64,000 nt of DNA from contig CAYPNT010000002.1 of the NCBI GenBank assembly GCA_964412235.1, positions 1 through 64,000 on the forward strand. The letters run 5' to 3'. Positions 46,409 to 54,845 of the stretch are shown one piece after another (within the stretch, counting starts at the first letter, position 1; each line of letters starts with the position of its first letter). Origin of the DNA: JAYZQT01 sp964412235. GTDB taxonomy: Bacteria > Pseudomonadota > Alphaproteobacteria > MPNO01 > UBA830. Below the pieces are notes generated by a model, which saw only the letters and a list, made by a program, of their open reading frames with translations, was not told the origin of the DNA and searched no databases. The translations under genes were made by a program, and so were the position numbers.

Positions 46409-46425
46409 ATCGGATCCTAATCAAA

Positions 46426-48258
46426 CTATGCAATATTATTATTGTCACTCTGGGGGTCTCTTGGTGATATTTTATCCTCGGAAGCCATTTCCTGGGAATG
46501 CTCACTCAAAGGTAGGCCATTTTCAGAATTCTTAACGTCCACAACTACGGCCCCCGGAAATGTATCAAGGGTCTTTTGGACAAGAGAGTGCCCAATAGCT
46601 GCCTCATAACTCGCAGCAGCAGAGGCATCCTTATTCTGCTGTAGTGTTGGTTTTCCCTCCTCCTGGCTCGCTTCAATGAACCAGGCTTTCCCCGTCCACT
46701 CATTGAGGCACCTACTAATATGTTTTGCAAGATCTCTCGGCCCATCTTCGGACACACGGAGCGAGATCTTGCCAATTTCATATTTAACAATATGCACATT
46801 ATTGACCAAATAAGCGTGCAATAATGGTTCGCCATTAGTCGAAAACAACGCCACCATTTCTTCAAAGGTCTTTGGTAAAGTGTTTTTTATGACTGAGGTC
46901 GGTTCTATTTCTGCAGCGTGGTCAGGCATTAATGCCAGAGCCGTGGGTCCGGACGTGATGTTGGGATCCGAAACTTGAGGTGCCTTGGCCACTTCTGCCA
47001 CAGCTTCTGAAGAGTGAGCTCTGCTCGAAACGGCGGCTCTCTCCGTTGTTTCAATTAAAGTTCCTTTGTCTAGAGCCGCCACTGCTTCCGCGGGCGAAGG
47101 TAAATCCGCCATGTATGCAATCCTGATGAGAACCATTTCTGCCACTTGGATGGCAGAATATGCTGCCCGCATCTCAGCCAATCCCTTCAGAAGCATTTGC
47201 CATGTTCTTGTTAGAATGGCCATCTGCAGTTTTGACGCTACTAACCGACCTCTTGAAAGATCATGATCGGTCCTGGGTGCCACGTCAGCAACTTCGGGTA
47301 TTGCCTTCAAGCGCGTCAACCAATGCGTGAGCTCTGCAAGGTCTTGTAATATTAATGTGGGATCAGCCCCAGATTGATACATGGATCCGAGTTGTTGAAG
47401 CGCTTCAGCTATTTTTCCATTCAATAACGCTTCAAACAAATCAAAAATATGAACTCTCTCGGCTACTCCCAACATTTCCCGCACAGTCTCTTCGTTTATC
47501 TCAACGTCAGGCCCAACATGCGCGATTGCCTGGTCTAGTAATGATAAGCCATCCCGGACGGATCCATCGGCGGCACGGGTAAGAAGATCTACCGCCCCCC
47601 TAGTAATCTTCGCCCGTTCCAATTTGGCTATTTCTGTAAAGTGCTTAGATAGCTCTTCAAAATTTACCCTTCGCAAGTCAAAACGTTGACAGCGCGAGAG
47701 CACCGTCACCGGCACCCGTCGAATTTCGGTAGTAGCAAATATAAACTTCACATGTTCTGGTGGCTCTTCCAGAGTTTTGAGTAAAGCATTAAAGGCATTG
47801 CGGGATAGCATGTGTACTTCGTCAACTATGTAAATTTTATAACGACCAGACACAGGTCTGTAGACCACGCCATCGATTAACTCTCTTATATCATCAACCC
47901 CTGTTCGACTTGCCGCATCCATCTCGATAACATCCACGTGCCGGTCTTCCGCTATTGCAACGCAGTGTTCACAAACTCCGCAAGGATCTTTAGCAGGTCC
48001 GCCAGAACCTTCGGTCCCTATACAGTTCAGCGCACGAGCAATAATCCGCGCCGTCGTCGTTTTACCCACGCCGCGCACGCCAGTTAGAATAAACGAATGT
48101 GCTAGGCGGCCTGACTCCATTGCATTTGATAGCGTCCTGACCATTGGCTCTTGACCAATAAGCGTTGTAAAATCACTTGGCCTGTATTTTCTTGCGAGGA
48201 CACGGAAGGCTTCATGTGGACTTCTGGTTTCAGCGTTTTGGACCATTTCAGGCGACAA
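46426..48258 (-). CDS. dnaX: DNA polymerase III subunits gamma and tau
   Basis: 610 residues. AAA+ clamp-loader ATPase with Walker A GVRGVGKT (60-67), a zinc module of Cys79, Cys93, Cys96 and Cys99, Walker B VDEVHMLS, and sensor 1 region FATTEIRRVPVTVLSRCQRF. A low-complexity linker near 400-450 precedes the tau C-terminal domain. It organises the clamp loader and polymerase cores at the fork. I did not see an A-rich slippery site for a separate gamma product. The start is about 98 bp downstream of the SRP RNA 3' end. Confidence 0.97.
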   Translation of the reverse strand: MSPEMVQNAETRSPHEAFRVLARKYRPSDFTTLIGQEPMVRTLSNAMESGRLAHSFILTGVRGVGKTTTARIIARALNCIGTEGSGGPAKDPCGVCEHCVAIAEDRHVDVIEMDAASRTGVDDIRELIDGVVYRPVSGRYKIYIVDEVHMLSRNAFNALLKTLEEPPEHVKFIFATTEIRRVPVTVLSRCQRFDLRRVNFEELSKHFTEIAKLERAKITRGAVDLLTRAADGSVRDGLSLLDQAIAHVGPDVEINEETVREMLGVAERVHIFDLFEALLNGKIAEALQQLGSMYQSGADPTLILQDLAELTHWLTRLKAIPEVADVAPRTDHDLSRGRLVASKLQMAILTRTWQMLLKGLAEMRAAYSAIQVAEMVLIRIAYMADLPSPAEAVAALDKGTLIETTERAAVSSRAHSSEAVAEVAKAPQVSDPNITSGPTALALMPDHAAEIEPTSVIKNTLPKTFEEMVALFSTNGEPLLHAYLVNNVHIVKYEIGKISLRVSEDGPRDLAKHISRCLNEWTGKAWFIEASQEEGKPTLQQNKDASAAASYEAAIGHSLVQKTLDTFPGAVVVDVKNSENGLPLSEHSQEMASEDKISPRDPQSDNNNIA

Positions 48259-48355
48259 TTCTCCAGCCAGGGTATAACTCTCTTACGGGCAGTTTGAGCC
48301 AATTTTACCTAACTCAATCAAACTTTTTTCGGAAGCCGACTCCGATCGAGCAGGT

Positions 48356-48451
48356 GGAAGACTGGTGAGGCGACCCGGAAAAATCTCGTTACGGCTGCTT
48401 CCTTCCGGACCTGACCGGGTTGGCGAGTAATCCGTCCGCCGCCAGCCTTCC
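48356..48451 (-). ncRNA. ffs: signal recognition particle RNA (4.5S type)
   Basis: Minus-strand sequence contains the highly conserved apical core GGTCAGGTCCGGAAGGAAGC followed by AGCC, the Ffh-binding helix 8 with the GGAA tetraloop. The ends pair: GGAAGGCTGG at the 5' end with CCAGTCTTCC at the 3' end, leaving one G-U pair, and the flanks of helix 8 pair along the rod. The 96-nt length fits a bacterial small SRP RNA. Its position upstream of dnaX is common in alphaproteobacteria. Confidence 0.95.
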
Positions 48452-48457
48452 AATGTT

Positions 48458-48485
48458 ATTATACCAGGTCTCGCGCACAGACCAA
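48458..48485 (-). promoter_or_regulatory. candidate promoter of the SRP RNA gene
   Basis: A perfect TATAAT on the minus strand (48458-48463) ends 6 nt before the 5' end of the SRP RNA. A TTGGTC hexamer lies 16 bp upstream (48480-48485). The spacing to the RNA start is as expected for a transcription start at 48451. Confidence 0.65.
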
Positions 48486-48566
48486 AGCCACGTAAATACA
48501 TTTTGATGATATTCCCTTACACCACGGCAATTGCGATGTTCGCGCGGTTGTGCGAGTACTACTCAG

Positions 48567-49475
48567 ATGGTGGAATATAATTATTACTCGGATACGCTTC
48601 TCGATCGCGTGGCCCATCTTCGTACAAACCACAATTGGATGAAAGATCAGCTTGAATGCGATGAGACCCTGGTTATACCGGTATGGCGAACGCGAAATTT
48701 GATAACCAGACCAGAAGAACCGCGCGGCGTGATGTTGACGGTGAGCAGAGCGCAGGAGCTCATTAACATTGCTGACCCAAAGGTTTTGCTGGGGGTCCGC
48801 AATAATATTACCCATTTAGCCATTGATGTTTCCTCAATGGAAGAAGCAGACATATGCAATTTTTATCAAGACAGCCAATTTGTGGACCTCCGCACTGTAG
48901 GGCCGGTTATGGATCGATCTGAATCAGCTATTCTTGCCTACGCCAAAGGTATTATGTACTGGCATGAACGTCATAAATTCTGTGGCGTATGCGGAAGCGC
49001 GACTGAGGTATTTGAAGCGGGACACATGCGCAGGTGCGGAAATAGAGCTTGTGGCACCCCACATTTCCCGAGAACAGACCCAGCGGTGATTATGTTGGTT
49101 TCTAAGGATGATCGAGCACTCCTTGGGCGCAAAGCCGAATGGATGGATGGTATGTATTCAACATTAGCGGGATTTGTAGAGCCGGGCGAAAGCCTGGAGC
49201 AAGCAGTGGCCCGGGAAGTAATGGAAGAAGCCGGTGTTGAAATAACCAATATCCGCTACCATTCTTCACAACCATGGCCATTCCCCGCCTCACTTATGTT
49301 AGGTTTCTACGCGGATGCCCTAACGGAAGAGTTTAGTCAAAATGACGAGGAACTTGAAGATTTGAGGTGGTTTACGCGCCAAGAACTGGCCGATGGCGGC
49401 GCCGGTATTGCGCGTCGTCCTCGTTCCGATTCTATTGCTCGACGACTTATCGATTCGTGGGTAGCAAATGGATAA
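48567..49475 (+). CDS. nudC: NAD+/NADH pyrophosphatase NudC
   Basis: 302 residues from 48567. A zinc finger uses Cys139, Cys142, Cys157 and Cys162. The Nudix box GFVEPGESLEQAVAREVMEEAGV (202-224) carries the catalytic REVMEE. SQPWPFPASLM (234-244) is the NudC-specific motif separating it from other Nudix enzymes. It hydrolyses NAD(H) and removes NAD caps from RNA. An in-frame start at 48531 would add 12 residues; neither has a clear ribosome-binding site. It is divergent from the SRP RNA gene and convergent with pheA. Confidence 0.93.
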   Translation: MVEYNYYSDTLLDRVAHLRTNHNWMKDQLECDETLVIPVWRTRNLITRPEEPRGVMLTVSRAQELINIADPKVLLGVRNNITHLAIDVSSMEEADICNFYQDSQFVDLRTVGPVMDRSESAILAYAKGIMYWHERHKFCGVCGSATEVFEAGHMRRCGNRACGTPHFPRTDPAVIMLVSKDDRALLGRKAEWMDGMYSTLAGFVEPGESLEQAVAREVMEEAGVEITNIRYHSSQPWPFPASLMLGFYADALTEEFSQNDEELEDLRWFTRQELADGGAGIARRPRSDSIARRLIDSWVANG

Positions 49476-49498
49476 AACCATATCCTAAGGTAAAACAT

Positions 49499-50371
49499 TT
49501 ATGCCTGATTTCTGAAAGGATCGGCAGGATACGTGCCTAATATCCTAACCTCATGGGTATAAAAATCCAATTCTTCCATTGCTAATCGAAAGTTGAGATC
49601 TCCAGGTCCTCCCTCAACATCCGCATAGAATTGCGTTGCAAAAAAATCCCCTCCAACCATATAGCTCTCTAGTTTAGTCATATTTATCCCATTGGTTGCA
49701 AACCCCCCAAGCGCCTTAAAAAGAGCAGCCGGGACGTTACGAACCCGAAAAATAAAACTTGTTACCAGGGGTCCGTCATGGCCTTTTGGAGCAAACGCGT
49801 CACGTGCCATAACCACGAACCGTGTTGTATTGTGTTCTGCGTCTTCGATATTAGCCCGGATTGATTTGAGGCCGTAAACCGCGCCTGCTAGCTCGGAAGC
49901 AATTGCGGCGTCGGAGGTACTTCCCGTTGCAGCTATGTCGGATGCAGCACCCGCAGTGTCGGCATGGATAATTGGTTCTAACTTATATTTTCGTATAAAC
50001 CGCCCACATTGGCCTAAAGCATGGACATGGCTATGTACTCGCTGAATAGTATTTAGAGAGGCGCCGTCCGGGGCCAGTAAATAATGGTTAACCGGCAATA
50101 AACGCTCGCCGATAATGTAAAGCCCCGATTCTGGCATTATCCTATGAATGTCCGCGACACGCCCAGCAACCGAATTTTCAATTGGTATCATGGCATATTT
50201 AGCTTTTCGCTCTAAAACAGCCGAAAATGTGTCCTCAAAGCTTGCTGTGGGTAGCGGATCCATTTCAGGAAAGAATTTGCTGCAGGCGAGATGGGAATAG
50301 GCTCCCGGTTGGCCCTGAAACGCGATGGTTCGTTTCGATGACTGGCGTTTTTGTTTTTTTTGGGCCGGCAT
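49499..50371 (-). CDS. pheA: prephenate dehydratase
   Basis: 290 residues, a monofunctional enzyme without a chorismate mutase domain. The catalytic domain includes TIAFQGQPGAYSHLA, MIPIENSVAGRV and the catalytic NTTRFVVMARD. The C-terminal ACT domain (SFIFRVRNVPAALFKALGGF and LESYMVGGDFFATQFYADVE) should mediate phenylalanine feedback. It converts prephenate to phenylpyruvate. It follows kdsB by 45 bp. Confidence 0.96.
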   Translation of the reverse strand: MPAQKKQKRQSSKRTIAFQGQPGAYSHLACSKFFPEMDPLPTASFEDTFSAVLERKAKYAMIPIENSVAGRVADIHRIMPESGLYIIGERLLPVNHYLLAPDGASLNTIQRVHSHVHALGQCGRFIRKYKLEPIIHADTAGAASDIAATGSTSDAAIASELAGAVYGLKSIRANIEDAEHNTTRFVVMARDAFAPKGHDGPLVTSFIFRVRNVPAALFKALGGFATNGINMTKLESYMVGGDFFATQFYADVEGGPGDLNFRLAMEELDFYTHEVRILGTYPADPFRNQA

Positions 50372-50416
50372 TATCCGTTTACCTCTTTTTCTACTGGGGT
50401 GCTCCAGAGTAACAAA

Positions 50417-51175
50417 TCACGCAGAACCGGCCGCAAGACATGCCCTAGCCCGGTCCAGATCGGCGGGAGTATCGACCCCGATGGGAACCGTGTCAACGAG
50501 CGCGACATCTATTCGCATGCCCGCCTCTAACGCGCGCAATTGTTCTAGTTTTTCAAGACTCTCTAGCCTGCTTTCTGGAAGAGAAACAAATTTATCCAGA
50601 ATGTTGCGTTTGAATCCATAAACCCCAATGTGGTGATAGTGTGGGCCAACAGAATTAAATGGAACCATTGCGCGGCTGAAATAGAGTGCCCTTCCGATAT
50701 CCGACGTTTCAGACGGAAAAGATAGGACCACTTTTACAACATTTTTATCGGCTCTCTCTCGCTGATCTGTAATCTCCGCAGCTAATGTTGTTATATCTAC
50801 TTTCAAATCATCAAAGGGCTTTAACGACGCACTAATGAGCGCTGGATTTATCGTTGGAAGGTCCCCTTGCAGGTTAATAACGAGGTTGTAACGCCCATCT
50901 GGATCAAACACAGTGAGTGCCTTGTGCACCCGATCCGAACCACTAGGGAGATCGGGGTCAGTTAAAAAAGCGTTCCCACCAACTGATTTAATCACCTCCG
51001 CTATTTCCACATCACCACAAGCGACGAGAACAGGTCCAATATCTGCTTCGATTGCTCGCTGCCATACCTGAACAATCATTGGTACTCCGTGTAGGTCAGC
51101 AAGAGGTTTGTCTGGAAACCGGGTCGCGGCAAGTCTAGCCGGAATCACAATCACTGGGTTTTTCGTTTGGTTCAT
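50417..51175 (-). CDS. kdsB: 3-deoxy-manno-octulosonate cytidylyltransferase (CMP-Kdo synthetase)
   Basis: 252 residues from the ATG at 51175; an in-frame start at 51205 would add 10 residues of unlike character. The nucleotide-binding motif is VIPARLAATRFPDKPLAD (about 9-26), followed by VATGD-like VACGDVEIA, INLQGDLPTINP and HIGVYGFKRNIL. It activates Kdo with CTP for lipid A-core assembly, implying an LPS-bearing outer membrane. It is divergent from the cytochrome c gene. Confidence 0.95.
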   Translation of the reverse strand: MNQTKNPVIVIPARLAATRFPDKPLADLHGVPMIVQVWQRAIEADIGPVLVACGDVEIAEVIKSVGGNAFLTDPDLPSGSDRVHKALTVFDPDGRYNLVINLQGDLPTINPALISASLKPFDDLKVDITTLAAEITDQRERADKNVVKVVLSFPSETSDIGRALYFSRAMVPFNSVGPHYHHIGVYGFKRNILDKFVSLPESRLESLEKLEQLRALEAGMRIDVALVDTVPIGVDTPADLDRARACLAAGSA

Positions 51176-51358
51176 AAAATCCCGGTCCTGAGAAAAAGAT
51201 ATCAAAAAGAACTTTCGAACGGGTGCGACATTATACCCCTTGTGCCAGAACGGGAATGCCTTATCGGTGGATCGTTGTTAGACAGATAGAAAGACAAAGG
51301 TTATTTTGCCGATGCCTTTATAGTGACCTGGCTGGATAATTTCTAACGGATTCCCGAG

Positions 51359-51910
51359 ATGTCGTCATTCGAATTAAATAAGATTATTGGTGCGGTGCTC
51401 CTCGCTGTTCTGGTCCTGGTCGTTATTGGCAAGGTAGGCGATAATCTTGTGTCCACAGAAGACAAACATGGAAACGGACACGGCACGGACAAAATAGTCA
51501 AAGAACAAGTTATTGCCGAAAAGCCGACCCTCCAAAAGAAGAAAGAGCCACTTCAGCCAGTCACCGAATTGATGGTATCGGCCGACGTGTCGGCCGGGAA
51601 AAAGGTTTTTGCCAAATGTAAAGCCTGCCACACTACGCAAAAGGGCAAGAAAAGTGGGATTGGCCCCAATCTCTGGAAGGTCGTGAACCGGATGCCGGGC
51701 TCGGTTACCCAATTTAAGTACTCTAAAGCATTTCAAGGCATCGCCGACAAACCGTGGTCATATGAAAACTTAAATGCCTTCCTAGCTAAACCAAAGTCGT
51801 ACGTTAAAGGCACAAAAATGTCTTTTGTGGGTTTGAAAAAAGTAAAAGATCGCGCAAATGTTATTGCATTTCTCAGAAGTCTTAGTGAAACTCCCCCCCC
51901 TCTTAAATAG
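51359..51910 (+). CDS. cycM: membrane-anchored class I cytochrome c (CycM-like)
   Basis: 183 residues. An uncleaved N-terminal anchor (about 9-24, IIGAVLLAVLVLVVIG) and a charged, low-complexity linker (about 32-75) precede one cytochrome c domain. The heme motif is CKACH (87-91) and the axial ligand is probably Met154 in GTKMSFVG. GPNLWKVVNR is typical of mitochondrial-type cytochromes. It likely shuttles electrons between the bc1 complex and a terminal oxidase, and depends on the Ccm system encoded at 37140-44029. Divergent from kdsB. Confidence 0.92.
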   Translation: MSSFELNKIIGAVLLAVLVLVVIGKVGDNLVSTEDKHGNGHGTDKIVKEQVIAEKPTLQKKKEPLQPVTELMVSADVSAGKKVFAKCKACHTTQKGKKSGIGPNLWKVVNRMPGSVTQFKYSKAFQGIADKPWSYENLNAFLAKPKSYVKGTKMSFVGLKKVKDRANVIAFLRSLSETPPPLK

Positions 51911-52031
51911 TTCTTGGTGAGTTAACTAACCCGTCTTTAAATTATAGTTGTGTTGCCTACCCTTGCTCTCCACGAAACTACAAAACTCTGAAACAATCTA
52001 TAAAACATCAAAACTATCGTTCGCGGCGCTG

Positions 52032-52076
52032 GGAAGGTATAGCCAACCTTAATGGTCGACGTCCTCAACACCTTCC
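52032..52076 (+). promoter_or_regulatory. alternative inverted repeats in the hisN leader
   Basis: GGAAGGT (52032-52038) can pair with ACCTTCC (52070-52076). Its last five bases can instead pair with ACCTT (52046-52050). The two pairings exclude each other and lie 31 nt before the ATG of the phosphatase gene. This could be a structured leader; no known riboswitch is recognised. Confidence 0.3.
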
Positions 52077-52107
52077 AAACTTCGCAAAATTAAGCCAGAC
52101 TACCTCC

Positions 52108-52893
52108 ATGCTTGATGAAAATCCCTGTGACTTCGTTTCCCTCGCAAATCGTCTTGCTGATGCCAGCGGGCCGATTATCAGGAATTACTTTCGGACTCCC
52201 TTCACGGTTGACAGAAAAGATGATGGATCCCCGGTTACGCGAGCTGATCAAGAAGCAGAGGCAATTATGAGGTCAATGCTTGCCCAGGAACGACCGATGG
52301 ATGGCATTTTTGGCGAAGAATATAAAAATAAAAATCTAGAATCGGAATTTATCTGGGTGATAGACCCAATTGACGGTACTAAATCTTTCATCACTGGGCG
52401 GCCTATATTCGGGACGCTAATAGCAGTCGTCCAGAAAAATAAGCCAACTTTGGGCTTAATTGACCAACCTATAAATAACGAGCGTTGGCTTGCAACCAGG
52501 GGAAATGGTGCAACCTTTAACGGGAAAGTTATTAAGGTTAGGACCTGTGCAAAACTCGCTGACGCCGTCATTGGAACCACATCACCACAATTATTCGATA
52601 GCACGGGAAAAGACCAGTGGCAGAAAGTTTCTTCTAAGGCAAAACATGTAGTTTACGGAGGCGATTGCTACACCTATGCGCAGCTTGCTGCGGGATTTGT
52701 CGACGTCGTTATGGAAACAGGTTTAAAACCATACGATTTTTGCGCTATTGCATTGTTAGTTGAGGAGGCAGGTGGCATTATTACTGACTGGCAAGGCGAC
52801 CCAATAACCATGGCCTCCAATGGTAGTATACTCGCGTGCGGCGATCCGCGTGTTCACCAAGAAATTATGGATTCGTTAAAACATAGAAATTAG
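52108..52893 (+). CDS. hisN: inositol monophosphatase-family phosphatase, likely histidinol-phosphatase
   Basis: 261 residues. The metal-binding motifs are GEEYKNKN (about 71-78), WVIDPIDGTKSFITGRPIFG (about 88-107) and KPYDFCAIALLVEEAGGII (about 207-225). The family removes phosphate from small sugar or polyol phosphates. In alphaproteobacteria this subgroup is usually HisN, the histidinol-phosphatase of histidine synthesis, and a hisN next to a yej-type transporter is seen in relatives. No other his genes are nearby, so inositol monophosphatase activity cannot be excluded. Confidence 0.85.
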   Translation: MLDENPCDFVSLANRLADASGPIIRNYFRTPFTVDRKDDGSPVTRADQEAEAIMRSMLAQERPMDGIFGEEYKNKNLESEFIWVIDPIDGTKSFITGRPIFGTLIAVVQKNKPTLGLIDQPINNERWLATRGNGATFNGKVIKVRTCAKLADAVIGTTSPQLFDSTGKDQWQKVSSKAKHVVYGGDCYTYAQLAAGFVDVVMETGLKPYDFCAIALLVEEAGGIITDWQGDPITMASNGSILACGDPRVHQEIMDSLKHRN

Positions 52894-52977
52894 AATTCCC
52901 ATGACGTCCCCATATTTATGTGAATGCTATAAATTATTACACTTAGAATTCCGGCGTGTGTTGAGAACCAAACCACA

Positions 52978-54789
52978 ATGAATTTTTATATAAGCTTTTT
53001 TACATTATTGATGATTGTATTTGGTGGTGCATTTGCACAAGCTCAAAAACCTCCTAGTCATACGATAAAAAGTCACGGCCTTACTCTTTTAGGCAAACTC
53101 AAATATAAACCAGACTTCAAACATTTAGACTATGTAAATCCGCGCGCCCCAAAGGGCGGAATTTTCCGTCGTTATACGATTGGAACTTTCGATACATTCA
53201 ATCCCTACTCAATGAAAGGAAACGCTTCTGTAGGCTTAAACCTCGTCTATCAAACACTAATGTATTCTCCGGCTGACGAGATCTCGGCGGGATATGGATT
53301 GGTAGCTCAGAGTGTGGAAGTACCACCTAATCTCTCATACGCTGTGTTTAATTTGCGGAAAGAGGCTCGTTTCCATGATGGAAGCCCGATTACAGCGGAA
53401 GATGTGGTTTGGTCATTCGAAACTTTAAAAAAAAGAGGTGCACCCTTTTATCGATTTTATTACAAAAATATAAAAGGAGTACAAAAATTAGGTCATCACA
53501 AACTACGATTCCAATTTTCAGGACCTCCAAACCGCGAACTTCCGCACATCATTGGACAACTGCCGGTGCTCTCTCAGAAATGGTGGTCAACTCGTGATTT
53601 TTCAAAGACTATTCTCGAACCCCCTTTGGGCAGCGGCGCATACAGAATCTCATCCTTTGAACCGGGTCGTTATGTTGAATTAGAGCGAGTCGTAAATTGG
53701 TGGGGATCAAAGTTGCCGATCAACGTCGGTCGTTACAATTTTGACAAAATTAGATACGAATATTATCGCGATCAAACCGTAGCACTCGAAGCCTTTAAAA
53801 CGGGACGATATGACTTTCGAAGTGAAAACTCTTCTCTAGTTTGGGCCACAGGCTACAATTTTTCTGCCCACCACAAGGGGGATGTAAAGACGGAGGAAGT
53901 CACGCATAAACGCCCGACAGGAATGCAGGCATTTGTTTTTAATATTCGAAGGCCGCAGTTTAAAGATCCTGTTATCCGGCACGCAATGTCATTCGCGTTC
54001 GACTTTGAGTGGTCAAATAAAAACCTGTTTTACGGGCAGTATACCCGCACTAAAAGTTTCTTTTCAAACTCCAACCTGGCGGCCAAGGGACTGCCTTCTA
54101 TAGAAGAACTGGCTCTGCTACTACCATGGAAAAAACTGCTGCCGCCGGATTTATTTACCAAAACTTATGAACCGCCGCGTACCGACGGAACCGGTAACAT
54201 CCGGAAAAACCTCCAGACAGCCATAAAATTACTAAAAAGCGCGGGCTACAAAATAAGGAAAAACAAGCTTATTTCTCCTAAAACAGGAAACCCGATAAGT
54301 TTTGAAATACTGCTGGTCAGCCCAGCCTTTGAGCGCATAGTCGCTCCATTTGCGAGAAATCTAAAAAGATTAGGAATAGTCGCAAAAACACGGACAGTTG
54401 ATCAGTCCCAATATATTAACCGAATTCGCAAATTTGATTTTGATATGATTGTTGGTGGCGCCGGTCAGTCTGAATCTCCAGGAAATGAACAACGTAATTA
54501 TTGGGGTTCGGCGGCGGCAAAACGCCTTGGTAGCGGAAACACTATTGGCGTTCAAAGCCCGGCGGTAGACGCACTAATAAGTGCTCTAATAAGCGCGCAG
54601 ACACGAAAAGGTTTGATTCACGCGACGAGGGCACTGGACCGAGTTCTACTATGGAACCATTACGTCATTCCTCAATGGCACGTACGTAACGATCGCATTG
54701 CTTATTGGAATAGATTCGGCGTGCCGAGGCACCCCATTTACGGCGTTGATCCAACTTCTTGGTGGCATGATAAAAGTCATCAACGCTAA
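52978..54789 (+). CDS. YejA-like peptide-binding protein, first copy
   Basis: 603 residues with a signal peptide (about 1-22, ending FGGAFAQAQ). ABC transporter solute-binding family 5 features are FKHLDYVNPRAPKGGIFRRY, ARFHDGSPITAEDVVWSFET, GSGAYRISSFEPGRYVELER and HVRNDRIAYWNRFGVPRHP. It is periplasmic and should deliver oligopeptides, possibly murein peptides as for YejA of Rhizobiaceae, to YejBEF. A closely related second copy follows 56 bp downstream. Confidence 0.92.
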   Translation: MNFYISFFTLLMIVFGGAFAQAQKPPSHTIKSHGLTLLGKLKYKPDFKHLDYVNPRAPKGGIFRRYTIGTFDTFNPYSMKGNASVGLNLVYQTLMYSPADEISAGYGLVAQSVEVPPNLSYAVFNLRKEARFHDGSPITAEDVVWSFETLKKRGAPFYRFYYKNIKGVQKLGHHKLRFQFSGPPNRELPHIIGQLPVLSQKWWSTRDFSKTILEPPLGSGAYRISSFEPGRYVELERVVNWWGSKLPINVGRYNFDKIRYEYYRDQTVALEAFKTGRYDFRSENSSLVWATGYNFSAHHKGDVKTEEVTHKRPTGMQAFVFNIRRPQFKDPVIRHAMSFAFDFEWSNKNLFYGQYTRTKSFFSNSNLAAKGLPSIEELALLLPWKKLLPPDLFTKTYEPPRTDGTGNIRKNLQTAIKLLKSAGYKIRKNKLISPKTGNPISFEILLVSPAFERIVAPFARNLKRLGIVAKTRTVDQSQYINRIRKFDFDMIVGGAGQSESPGNEQRNYWGSAAAKRLGSGNTIGVQSPAVDALISALISAQTRKGLIHATRALDRVLLWNHYVIPQWHVRNDRIAYWNRFGVPRHPIYGVDPTSWWHDKSHQR

Positions 54790-54845
54790 AACAGTGGGCG
54801 AAAAACCTTAACGAACAGCGTTGAAGCTGCTTAAGATACATCCCG

